A stretch of 64,000 nucleotides of DNA. Source: Epiperipatus broadwayi (taxonomy: Eukaryota > Onychophora > Udeonychophora > Euonychophora > Peripatidae). How positions within the stretch are numbered: position 1 is the stretch's first letter; every line of letters starts with the position of its first letter. Positions 24,421 to 35,169 of the stretch are shown in pieces. A program made the position numbers and the translations under genes. The notes beneath the pieces were generated by a model. It had not been told where the DNA came from. It did not search any database and saw only the letters and a program-made list of their open reading frames with translations. The DNA is taken from positions 870,001-934,000 of the forward strand of contig JAQFVV010012511.1 of assembly GCA_028023455.1 (NCBI GenBank). Direction: 5' to 3'.

Positions 24421-26087
24421 AGCTTGTGTAAGCATAAAGAATAGTGATCACATGATGTTTGATGGTTTAAGTCTTTTATTCACTAATCTTTGATTTTAGT
24501 TATATGTATCTGTTAACATAATGTTACCTTGTACAATTTCACAATAAATAAATTATTACGGAGAACATTAAGGCTAAAAGTTATGCAAAGATTTCATGGG
24601 TTGTCATTGGAGCTTAGGGCAGTTTTATTTCAGTACAGATCCTGATTCACATGTAAACGATTATATAGGCATAATTTAAACTAAACTATCTCTAAAGCTA
24701 AACCCTGAGTTTTTTATATAACAAATTCTAATCTCATATAAAAAATATATTATTTTCAGCCTATTATGGATGGACATCTACCTTTTTTGGAACATTTTAA
24801 TATTGTTTGACAATTTAATATTCCTTAGATCGAATAGTCAAAAACTCATGTGATTTAATGCAGTGGCATGGAGTTACTCTGTCATTTCCAATGCTCAAAC
24901 TTTTTATGAACTCTGAGTAATAAATTATTTTATTTCAATACCCAAAAACTAGAGAGCCGACAGATTGTAATATCACCTGATATATTAAAAAGCTATGAAA
25001 AATATAAATGTTGCTATCATATAGACTTACATGGTATTTTGAAATATATTAAGGAAAATACCAATAAAGGTAAATTAAACAATTTGTAATAAAGATTGTT
25101 AATAGTAAAATATTCAACTTAAAGTTCAAAATCTGAAATTCCCACGAAAATAAAGGTATTTATATGGGAACTTATTTCAAATTAAAATAATAGTAACAGT
25201 AAAAGCATGGACTCAACATCATAAACTTATATCACCTCAATCACTAATTGAATTTTTATTTTATGATCCCCATGTAGCTCATGAACATTCCAAATTATTT
25301 TGGAAGCATTAGTCTCCAGCTTGAATTAATTGATAGTTATCTATTTAGTTATATTATCTGTTAATGTCTTAGTTGTAAAAATATTAAACTTTTTTGGAAT
25401 ATTCTCAACTACCTGAAAAATTTACAAAATTCCATTTGGATTTGAATCTTAAAGGGAATGTTTTATCATTTTCTCCTGTATATATATACTGTATTAAACA
25501 CATACAAAAAAAAATATTTCAAATACTCATTACTTTAAGCAGTTTAGTTTAGCAATAGAACAGGGACTTATAGGTAAAAAAAATCCCAAATTTATTTATA
25601 TAAGCTGGAGATAGAAAAAAAAATCTGTTTAACTGAGTGAAAGTGATTGGCTCAACCCACAAATTTACTGCACGAAATCACGTGATTTATGCTCATATCC
25701 ATTATCTGAAATTATTTGTTATTGCTAAATTTAAACCTAATTTCAAAATGTATAATAGAAATTAGTATTGAAACAAAATAATGATTACTGTAACAATGTA
25801 TATTGATGGCTATGGGACAAATATTATTTAATCTACGAATAAGACAATAAAATATTTATATAAAATTTCTCCTTAAAAGTTTTTTTTTTAAAAAAAAATG
25901 CTTGGAAGGTAATTTAGAACGTTTTTTATTTTCAACCTGATTCCTGCCATTATTAGCATAATGTAATACATTTGTGATCTGGTCACATTTATTAATGTCG
26001 AATTCATTTGCTATTTTATAATAGCGTGGTTATATAAAAACAGAATAAAGAAATTTAACTTTATAATACGTTGGTGAAGTACCCTTA
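24421..26087. other. Gene-poor AT-rich stretch
   Basis: No coding, RNA or bounded repeat feature recognised between family B copy 1 and the Penelope-like palindrome. Confidence 0.5.
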
Positions 26088-26101
26088 TTACTATTTATAA
26101 T
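26088..26101. repeat. Left target-site duplication of the Penelope-like insertion
   Basis: TTACTATTTATAAT here is repeated exactly at 26843-26856, bracketing a 741-bp insertion. Penelope-like elements commonly make duplications of variable length in this size range. Confidence 0.75.
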
Positions 26102-26842
26102 ATACAAAAATTAACAAAGCGTATGACACTTGAATGAGAAGCTATAAAGATACACAGAAATTATTACAAGCTAAGCGCTTTCGAGGCCTTTTGCCTCATA
26201 TTCATAGCGGTACTGTGAGCTGCAGAATGAAGAAATAGGGCAAGGAAACGACAGTATGCAAAGCGTATGCAAATGAACTAGATAGTCCAACGTTTGGAGA
26301 TGTCAAAGCAGGTATCTCGTCTATTGATGGAGTTGTTATTGCCATTAATAAAATATGCTTCTCTGATTTTCCGCTTGATGTCATTTTTTTCAATACAGAC
26401 TATTTTAGGGCTGGAGGGTTAACAAATGTCCTGTCTTCTTGGAATGCTCTAAAAATGTTGATGAATTATCATTGTTTGAACCCTCCAGCCCTAAAATAGT
26501 CTGTATTGAGAAAAATGACATCAAGCGGAAAATCAGAGAAGCATATTTTATTAATGGCAATAACAACTCCATCAATAGATGAGATACCTGCTTTGACATC
26601 TCCAAACGTTGGACTATCTAGTTCATTTGCATACGCTTTGCATACTGTTTTGTTTCCTTGCCCTATTTCTTCATTCTGCAGCTCACAGTACCGCTATGAA
26701 TATGAGGCAAAAGGCCTCGAAAGCGCTTAGCTTGTAATAATTTCTGTGTATCTTTATAGCTTCTCCTTCAAGTGTGTCATACGCTTTGTTAATTTTTGTA
26801 TATTAAATTATCGAATGAGAAGTCTTAAAAATCTTTAATATT
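26102..26842. mobile_element. Penelope-like element fragment arranged as a large palindrome
   Basis: Arms of about 325 bp (26098-26420 and 26479-26805) are near-perfect reverse complements around a 58-bp spacer. Read outward from the centre on either strand, each arm encodes the end of a Penelope-type GIY-YIG endonuclease: PSSPKIVCIEKNDIKRKIRE, then INGNNNSINR, a stop, and DTCFDISKRWTI. The same order appears in the 42861-43180 fragment (ERNDIKRKVKEACFIA, AMNRKDACYKISKKWII). Each arm ends in an untranslated tail with a GAGGC-AAAA-G-GCCTC stem followed by GAAAGCGC. The piece from 26806 to 26842 partly repeats the outer end of the left arm in direct orientation. There is no reverse transcriptase, so the insertion is truncated. 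Tandem and inverted partial copies are known for this class of element. Confidence 0.8.
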
Positions 26843-26856
26843 TTACTATTTATAAT
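26843..26856. repeat. Right target-site duplication of the Penelope-like insertion
   Basis: Exact second copy of TTACTATTTATAAT (see 26088-26101). Confidence 0.75.
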
Positions 26857-27560
26857 GAAAATTTTATTGGAAAAATAGACGTAAAAGTAGAAAATCTATT
26901 TAAATAAATTTATAGGATATGTATGGGTGGGGAAAAGAGTTACTTTATTATTTGATATTATTTTGATAATTGGCAAATAAAAAAAGAATTCTAATTTTTA
27001 TTCAGTTAGTATTTTGAATCTAAGAATATACAATAATTATTTTCTCAATTCATTGAATATACAGTAATAACATTTAGTAATAGAAATAGAGAATTGATCA
27101 AATTGCATAAGAGATCATATGACATTAGAGCACTAAAGAGTCAAGCTGGGTATAACAATTCAATTAATCACAGATTTATTTATTTTTTTTAATTTCACTC
27201 GTCTGGGAATCGATCTAAAAATCTTATTCTTTTTTAGTTCACCCTTGTTCAACTGCATCACACGATTTCCTAAACGGGTAAATATGATTGAACACCCTTT
27301 AATAAAATTCAAGTTTAATTCTACTGTTTTCATTCATACAATAAATAATTTTAAATGGCTTTTTAGTATAATAACATAAGTAGCATCATTAGTATGTCAT
27401 GCAAGTGACACATTCAAATTAAGGTAGTTTAAAAAATAATCTCAGATATTGCTTTATGTAGTTATCCATTCTTAGAAGAAAAAAATATCTGAGATAAGTT
27501 ACTGGTTATAAGTAAAAATATATAATACTACTTGTACCACATTCTGGAAAATTTATTAGA
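26857..27560. other. Stretch without supported genes
   Basis: AT-rich. At 27190-27290 the minus strand has a degraded tRNA-like order (GGGTGAACTAAAAAAG, then ATCGATTCCCAG), possibly an old SINE head; too weak to call. Confidence 0.4.
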
Positions 27561-27567
27561 GTCTGAC

Positions 27568-27700
27568 CTGATTGATGCAGGAAGGTTTGTGCATAAAATT
27601 CCTATCTAGTACCTATTCATCCAATATCCCCAGACTAGTTTCCAGCTTGTGGCTTTCATCAGTGAGGAGTCTTGAATCTGAGAGCACTGCACCTAACAAA
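27568..27700 (+). repeat. Interspersed repeat family B, copy 2
   Basis: Matches copy 1 from GATGCAGGAAGGTTTGTGC through CATCCAATATCCCCAGACTA to TTTCATCAGTGAGGAGTC and GAGCACTGCACCTA. The outer inverted ends seen in copies 1 and 3 are missing, so it is truncated on the left. Confidence 0.7.
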
Positions 27701-28715
27701 ATTTAGTTGCCAAAAAAAGAAACTACAGTAAGGAATCATATTAATTACCAATGCTAAAATAAGATAAATCAGGGTTATATGTTTTGTGAGAATCCAAATA
27801 TGAGGACATTTAATATTTCAGTAGCTAATAGGTAGGCTGAACCCAAGTTTTAATCAAATGATAATCAAACCACAAACTTTTAGCTTTTGACTGTGTTAAA
27901 CTGTGTAAGGCAAAATTGACTTTATCTAAGACATTAGTTTGCCATACAAGAATTGGACAATAGAAACATAATTATAAGACTCTTAGAAAATAAAAACTGA
28001 TTAGATTATTTTATACTGATGGACAGAAAAAAATTAAGATCCAAAATGTTAGAAATAAAGTGATAAAAGTCATGTATATGTTGATAATATCTCCAACTAG
28101 CCGGATTGTGGAAATATTGATGAAGTTATCAGGTTCCATAAATTTTTAATCATAGTGAACATTTTGTTTAAAATATGTACAAGATCCATCAATGTTTTTA
28201 TTATATCTAAAATATGTTAATTTTTAAATTAAAAAAAAGATGTTTTTTTTTTCATTTCAACCATTATATGTATATGTAAGAAACTTGACAGTGATTGGGA
28301 CAACTATTTTGGTAGGTGTTTGAAATACTGGCCTAAGAAGGTTATGGAAAGAGTATGGGGGAGGGGCTGCTATGACCTTTTGTGAAATGTGGGCGAAAAA
28401 ATAGACACACAAATAGAGAATGAGATAGTAAAAGTATGTAAAATGGTAAAATAAAGGATTTCTGAAAAGAGAATAAAGGTTCCATGTTTAAACTAGGAGT
28501 ACGAATTGTATGGTATAACTATAGGATTTAATTAGGAAAATTATATTAACTTTATAACAATGAGAGACTTATAGACTCACATTGGGTGTTTTGGGGACAA
28601 GATCAGTAAAGTTATGGTAATGTATAAAGTGAATCAAAGCTAATTTGTAGTTATTTCCTATACATATTTAGAAGTTTGTTTAATAAAGTTTATTACTTAA
28701 AATAAAAAAAAATAT
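27701..28715. other. Stretch without supported genes
   Basis: AT-rich flank of the LTR element. No coding or bounded feature recognised. Confidence 0.5.
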
Positions 28716-30092
28716 TGCAACTGTGCAAAGTGCATTGGCAGTTGAATTTGAAGATTTTGCTGAAATGAATATAAAGAAAAAGGGAAATAAAAATATGTTT
28801 GATATAGATACATACTAATGTATAGAATAAATATTTTAGTGGATTAAAATTAGAAAATTTCTTTTCTTTGAGGCAATACACATTGTTTTTTTTCTTTTTG
28901 TTCAATAATAAAAGTGAATACTGATAGTTTTACAAAGGAGAGATTGGTAATTAAATATGGCCATGGTAACAAAAAAAAAAGGAAAAGAACTTTGAGAACA
29001 AAAATCTAGAGAAAGATAAAAGTTTGAAGAAAGAATGCGGGTGGTATTCAACATACACATGTGTAATGAATTTTCGTGAGGATGTAAAATAAATAGACAG
29101 AGATAAAAAGGTCTCTCTTTTTCTTCGGATTCTTGACAAGATGTTAAACTACCCTATGATCATCTTTGACATTTAGATGGGTGGCTAGAATGCCTGTATA
29201 TCGCCGATCATTGCATTCCCTCAAAAACTATGCTACCTACATAATCTAGAAGCCTCATGTCAAAGTTGAAACCTAAAGGATATATCACAAAGAAAACCTG
29301 AGAATTATGTGTATTACAAAGGAATGATTCTACACACTATCTTACTGGTAAGAAATTAAATTTTTGAACTTATATGCTTATTGAAATAACTTTATAGACT
29401 ATTCACATCTTACACAAATCAGGAAAAAAAGAAAACATTTTAATGGACCATAAAGAACTATTTATATGGTTAATGGATCCAAGAAATAATTTTGCTATGA
29501 TGATATAATTTTTTTTTCATTATTTAGCTTTTATTAAATATGCTCATAAAAAAAAAAAGAGAGACACAATGTGTCATTTACTTAAGCCTCGTAATTTATC
29601 TTTCAACAATTTTCTGGGTGAATTCAACTCTTGGTACCAACACAATATTATTATATTTGTTATTTGTAAGGTCACGATATAGATACATAATATTCTCACA
29701 TTAGTTTGTTTAAAAATTATAGAGATAAGTTAATATAGGAGTTATTTGTTCATTCATGTTATAGAGAGGGTTTTAGAGTGGCTTAAAAGAGGGGGGACAT
29801 CTTCATTGTCAATTTAATAGGGATGTCTAACAACAGAATCCTGGCACCTAATAAAAAATAAATTTAAACTATTAAAGGTGATAATATGAGGAAAATTAGC
29901 TAGTTGTAATTAGGACTGTATTGCCTGGAAATATACTATGCCCGTGCTGTAATTACAAATGGTTAACTATAATAACTAGATTAGATGTGAGCATGGGAGG
30001 TAATGGATTTATCTTTAACAGATATATATATAAACTCATCTTACTGCCATTTGGGTCTAATAAATGTCATTAAACATATATAAAATAGTACA
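28716..30092 (+). repeat. 5' LTR of Ty3/gypsy element 1
   Basis: Collinear over its whole length with 33821-35158: both begin TGCAACTG..CAAAGTG and end near ATTAAA...AAAAT.GTACA. Shared blocks include AATATGGCCATGGTAAC, ATTCTTGACAAGATGTTAAAC and GGAATGATTCTACA. Several indels separate the two, including about 35 extra bases here near 29400-29440, so the insertion is old. The start could be up to about 100 bases earlier, because the polypurine tract lies well upstream of the 3' copy's apparent start. Confidence 0.8.
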
Positions 30093-30093
30093 G

Positions 30094-30113
30094 TGGCTGC
30101 CCAAATGATGGGC
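30094..30113 (+). other. Primer-binding-site candidate of Ty3/gypsy element 1
   Basis: Directly after the LTR's CA end comes TGGCTGCCCAAATGATGGGC, which resembles the tRNA-Lys-type site TGGCGCCCAACGTGGGGC with two small insertions. The position is right for minus-strand priming. Confidence 0.5.
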
Positions 30114-30114
30114 C

Positions 30115-30690
30115 TTGAAGAAATCATGACCTGAGATAAGAGAAAACAAGATGTTGTTAATGTATTTGCAGCTTAGATTGTGAATACAATATATTGTGAT
30201 AATATACAAAGTGATAATTTTTTTTTCCAAAGTGGCAAACAAGTAAAATGTGAGTTGGTAGTCTGTTTTGGGTAGTACACTATTCAGTTAAAAAAAATAA
30301 TTCTTTTGAATAAAGAAAGGGAGGGAACAGATAGTGAAATCTCTTTCATTTTCTATCGCTTTGTTAGGTAATAATAGGATGGAAATAATAGACCGTCATA
30401 ATTATGTAGAAAAATAACAATGAGGTTTTTTTCTATCTGTTTCATGGATGGTGGCAACAATCAAAAGTGATGGTAGGGAAAAAAGGATCAGCATATGTTA
30501 AGGAGTAAAAATATATGATAAAAATTAATAGTATTAAGGAATTTAAAAAAAGAAAGAAAGGGAATATGTATATATAACAGTCTAAAGAAAATAACATTGA
30601 ACAATTGTTCAGTAATTCTGTATCATGTATATATAGTATAAGAAGATGAAGCAATGTTGAACTGTGCATAAACTAAAAAGAATAGATAAT
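30115..30690 (+). other. Element 1 leader; no gag recognised
   Basis: This stretch should hold gag but shows no open frame or zinc-knuckle motif. Only AT-rich non-coding sequence is visible, so gag appears deleted or decayed beyond recognition. Confidence 0.5.
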
Positions 30691-30697
30691 CTCATCA

Positions 30698-30949
30698 GTG
30701 ACTGTGATGTGGGGACTTAATTTTGTATCTCAAGTCTGTCCAAAGATTGACTTACATATAAATAATATAAAAGCACAGATGCTATTTGATTCTGGCAGTC
30801 AAGTGTCAATCGTATTGGAAAAGGTCTTCAAGAAGATGGTTCAGCGACAAACAAATATCAAAACCTTACCAGTAAAGGCAGCATGGGTTGTGATGATGAA
30901 TGGGAGAAAAAAACACAGTTGGAGAGCAAACAAATATTGGCACAATTAA
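30698..30949 (+). pseudogene. Aspartic protease relic of Ty3/gypsy element 1
   Basis: The 83-codon open frame contains LFDSGSQVSIVLEKVF at about residues 29-44, matching the D-S/T-G active-site loop of retroviral-type aspartic proteases (family pattern hhDTGA/S-hShh). It is followed by a weak spacer and stops. Its position just upstream of the reverse transcriptase relic fits the Ty3/gypsy pol order. The open frame starts in the middle of the domain's usual context, so its Met is not a real start. Confidence 0.75.
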
Positions 30950-31254
30950 AAATAGGGCAGAGGAACGTACATCATACCATATTGATTTTAAAAGTGCATG
31001 ATACCATTTTGTTTTCAGAATTCATGCATAAAACAGTGTTTAGTAGATTATAAACGCGACCATTATATGCAATGGTGAAACAATACAGTTTGGGCCAAAA
31101 AGTGAGGATAAAAAAAGGGCACTATGTAATATGCAAATTAAAAAAAGAGATGGATCTGATAATAAAAGAATTGAAACAGACAGAAGATCTCTAAGATCTA
31201 TGTACATATAGGAATGTTTTCTCAAGGAAACCAGAAGTAATAATAGGTTATGAA

Positions 31255-32170
31255 TATTGTATCAAAGTAATGGAAGGTGCACCATATCAGATACAGTTCT
31301 ACACAGCACTCCGCCAATATAGAATAGAGTTGAAGAAACAACTTGACCAAATGGAAGACTGGGGGGGTTATATCAAAAGCATCATCCCCATATAATAACT
31401 TTGGTAATAGTGAGAAAAAAAGGATAACTCAACAAGACTATGCTTAGATGCTTAGGCAAATTAATAAAATCACATGGCCTCACCAAAATATACCTCCACC
31501 AATTAATGACCTGTTAACAAAATTTTGAGGCAAGGAAAGTGTTCTCAATGCTGGATCTGACTGCCAGCTATTGGCAGGTAAAGCTTCATCCAGCAGATTA
31601 TAAATATATGGCCTTTCAATACAATGGAAAGTTGTACCACTTTAATAGATTGCATACTAAAGAAGGAAATAAAGGACTCGGTAACTATATACATGGATGC
31701 TGTAATAATCACATCAAAAGACATGGAAGAACATGTATGACACCTGAAGTTATTTCTGCAAGAATGCCAGAATAAAAACAGGATTAATCTGCAAAAAAAT
31801 CTGGATAGCAGCTACAGAAGTGAATTTTTTAGGACACTTGTTCAGTGATAAAGGCATTAAGCCACATCCAGAAAAAATCCAGGCCATTAGAGACTTTCCC
31901 ACATGCAGTAATAAACAAGTCAGATCATTCTTGGATCTACACACATTTAATAGTAAATTCTATGATAATTTCACCACAGACATGGAACCTCTAATACAAT
32001 TATTACCTGAAAATACACTGTGGAAATGGGAACAAAACCAAGAAACAATTTTTAGGAGAATCAAGGAGAATTTTTTTTTAAGTGAGGTCATGCTCGTATA
32101 CCCGGATTTCCACAAACCATTCATTATACAGGCAGATAGTAAGGATATGGGTTGGGAGCTACCTTGATGC
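31255..32170 (+). pseudogene. Reverse transcriptase relic of Ty3/gypsy element 1
   Basis: Blocks appear in the order of a Ty3/gypsy reverse transcriptase, in shifting frames: GAPYQIQF.TALRQYRIELK (31275-31340), a stop-interrupted TRLCLDA (about 31430), FSMLDLTASYWQVKLHPADY (31540-31600), YMDAVIITSKDMEEHV (31690-31737), then VNFLGHLFSDKGIKPHPEK (31819-31875) and TFNSKFYDNF. About 25 residues normally found between the FNR-type block and the catalytic loop are missing. The catalytic YxDD reads YMDA, so the second aspartate is lost and the enzyme is inactive. RNase H follows at once. Confidence 0.9.
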
Positions 32171-32490
32171 AAGCAAGAACAAGAAGATGATAGATATGGA
32201 GTATTATACTTTAGCAGCCATCCACTATGTGGTCTGGAAAAAAGTACTGGGTAACAGAAAGAGGCCCTTGCTGTGGTTTGAGCATTTTCAGAAATTTAGG
32301 CAATTTCTTGTTGGATCAGAGGTAATTGTGAGATTGGATCATAAGTCTGAAATTCCTGAACCACACTTACCACTCAAATAGTCAATTAATACGATGGACC
32401 CGATTCCTCCAAGAGTTTAATTACTTGATCCAGTATTGTAGAGGGGCAGAAAATGTGTTAGCAGATATGTTGAGCTGGAACCCAGGCCTT
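32030..32490 (+). pseudogene. RNase H relic of Ty3/gypsy element 1
   Basis: The connection MLVYPDFHKPFIIQADSKDM keeps the first catalytic Asp region of the Ty3/gypsy RNase H. Then come EYYTLAAIHYVVWK (family: E..Y...E.E..A.V.A...W), IVRLDHKS (the LhTDHKxL block) and TRWTRFLQEFNYLIQYCRGA with ENVLADMLS (the GxxNxxADxLS block). Frameshifts near 32170 and 32380 break it. Confidence 0.85.
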
Positions 32491-32759
32491 CATTATCAAA
32501 TCATTTATAGAAAGATGATATCATTATAGCAATAATGGGAATGATAGAGGGTGAATCTGTAGAAGAAGATTTCAGACAATTAAAGGAGTGATAGAGACAA
32601 GATAAGACCTGCAGGTGCATTATAGATATGCTATAAGAACAGGAAACTCAACAATGAGGGATCAGGGAAGAATATAGACAGGAAATGAGATACTGTTTGA
32701 ACAAAGAGATACTATGGTATTTTGCAGATGTACAAGAAGACAAGTGGAGAATAATAGTA

Positions 32760-33530
32760 CTATGAGATATACAAGGTGGAACATTTGTTAAAGACATGGT
32801 TTTACTGGGTAGGAATGAGATTGTAGGTAATACAGGTGATAAAGAGGTTTGAAACCTGTAAGAAGACAAAAACACCAAACAGATTTTATGAAGGTCCCTG
32901 TCAAGCCAGTATTCTTCAGAGACCAAATGACCTGATGGTAATATACTTCTATGATCCATTACCTAAGTACTGAAGAATGAAATACATCCTTGTAGCTTAT
33001 GATGTATTCTCTGAATGGGTAACTGCATACCCAATAGCCCAAGCCAATGTGAAGAACATTATTAGAGTATTAGAAATCAGTACTTTGGTAAGGTAGGAAA
33101 ACCTAAGGCCATATTGCCAACCATGTTACACCCTTTATATCTGCAAAATAGCTAGGTTGGTCAGAAAATATTGAAGTAGAGAATGTCTGATCATTTGTCA
33201 GAAACCCTCAGTCCAACAAATGTGAGTGGGTTATGAAAGAATTGGGAAGGCTTTTCAGGGTTTACACCTTAACAAACCATAAAGGGTGGGCAAGATAACT
33301 GCCATGAATTGGACAAACAGTGAATTGACAGGCTTTTTTCCTATTCGACTCCATTTCGGTCAAACTGCCAGTGATATACAAGGTGAGATTACCAGTTGCT
33401 CCAGAGCAAATTGGCCAGGAGACAGACCAGAAAAGAGCACAAGAATGACTGGCACATTGTGTGGAGGTAAGGGAACAAAGTCAGGGCATAGGGACAACAA
33501 AATTTAGAGTAGGAGATCAAGTATGGGTCA
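32760..33530 (+). pseudogene. Integrase relic of Ty3/gypsy element 1
   Basis: After an unrecognisable zinc-binding region, MKYILVAYDVFSEWVTAYPI at about 32980-33037 matches the start of the integrase core, with the first catalytic Asp in VAYD. Further on, a frame reading SDHLSETLSPTN (about 33187) sits where the second catalytic Asp block is expected, and SELTGFFPIRLHFGQ (about 33315-33360) matches the TGxSPFxLxFGR-type block after the core. Stops and frameshifts are frequent. Confidence 0.8.
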
Positions 33531-33718
33531 GAAGTAACCCAGTCGGTCATGCAGATAGACACATTTTCAAAAAATTTCCAAAAATATATATGAAGGCCTA
33601 TATCACATAGTAAAAGAGAATAAGCCAAATGTTTTTACACAAGCAAATGATAAAGGGAAAGAGGCACATGTAATGCAAGGGTTTAAAAATCATATAATAT
33701 AAGACGGTGAATCAAGAT

Positions 33719-33733
33719 TGGGGGAGGGGGGAT
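33719..33733 (+). other. Polypurine tract candidate of Ty3/gypsy element 1
   Basis: GGGGGAGGGGGGATT is the only long purine run near the 3' end of the internal region and should prime plus-strand synthesis. It lies about 88 bases before the position where the two LTRs become alignable, so either the true LTR start is here or sequence was added or lost. Confidence 0.5.
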
Positions 33734-33820
33734 TAGCAAACAGAACTATACTAGAAACATTAAGTAGAATAAACTAACTGAAACACCTAGTTTATTCTCA
33801 TCATTAACCATGGGGAATAT

Positions 33821-35158
33821 TGCAACTGTACAAAGTGTGTTGTTAGTTGAATTTGAAGATTTTACTGAAATGAATATAAAGGAAAATAAAATAAAAGTAT
33901 GTTTGATATAAATACATATTAATGTATAGAATAAATATTTTAGTGAATTAAAATTAGAAAATTTCTTTTTCTTTAGGCAATACACACTGTGTTTTTTTTC
34001 TTTTCATTTAATAAAAAAAGAAAAGAGCAAGTTTAAATAATAAAAGTGAATACTGATTGTAAATGCTGATAGAAGTTCTACAAAGGAGAGATTCATAGTT
34101 AAATATGGCCATGGTAACTAAAAAAAAAAAGAAAAAAGAACTTTGAGAACAAAAGTGTAGAGAAAGATAAAAATTCAAAGAAAAAATGTGGGTGGTATTC
34201 AACATACACATGCGTAATGAATTTTCATGAATATATAAAAGGAATCTACATAGATAAAGAAGGTCTCTTTGCTCTTCAGATTCTTGACAAGATGTTAAAC
34301 TACCCTGTGATCATTGCTGACATTTAGATAGACAGTTAGAACATCTGTACATTGCCGATTATTCCATTCCCTCGAATACACTTATGATGATTTAGAAGAG
34401 TGAAGCCACTACCCATCACATCAAAGTTGAAACTTAAAGGACATATGAAGAAAATCTGAGAATTATATGTATTACCAAGGAATGATTCTACAAATTCTCT
34501 CACCGGTAAGAAATTAAATTTTTGAAGTTATATGCTTATTGAAATAACTTTATAGAGTACTCAAATGGACCATAAAGGACTTTATATGGTTAATGAATCC
34601 AAGAAATACTTTTGCTATGATGACATAAATTTTCTTCTGTTATTTCTCTTTTATTAAATATACTTATAAAAAAAAATGTAATAAAAAAAAAGTCACAATG
34701 TGTCATTTACTTAAGCCTTGTAATTATCTTCTTTCAGTGATCTTCTGGGTAAATTCAACTATTAATGCCAACACAATATTATTATATTTTTAGATTTATT
34801 ATTTGTGAGGTCATGATATAGATATATAATATTCTCATAATAGTTTGTGTAAAAATTATAGAGATAATATACGAATTATTTGTTCATTCATATTATAGAG
34901 AAGGGAGAAAACTTACTTTCATTGTCGATTTAATAGGGATATCTAACAATAGAGTCTTGGCGCCTAATAAAAAACAAATTTAAACTATTAAAGGTGACAA
35001 TATGAGAAAAGTTAGCTAGTTATAATTAAGACTATATTACCTGGAAATTTACTATGCTTATGCTAAAATTTGAAATTGTTAACTACAATAATAAATAAAA
35101 CTCATTTTACTATCGTTTGCAACTAATAAATGTCATTAAATCTACATAAAATGGTACA
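33821..35158 (+). repeat. 3' LTR of Ty3/gypsy element 1
   Basis: Collinear with 28716-30092 (see there). The flanks are ATAT on both sides (28712-28715 and 35159-35162), compatible with a short target duplication, but in (AT)n sequence this is weak evidence. An (AT)n(AC)n microsatellite follows. Confidence 0.8.
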
Positions 35159-35169
35159 ATATATATATA

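Noticed and set aside
26202-26730. Two open frames of 63 and 74 codons with nearly identical proteins starting KKMTSSGKSEKHILL
   Set aside because: They are the wrong frame of the two palindrome arms; the Penelope-type endonuclease frame is the conserved one.
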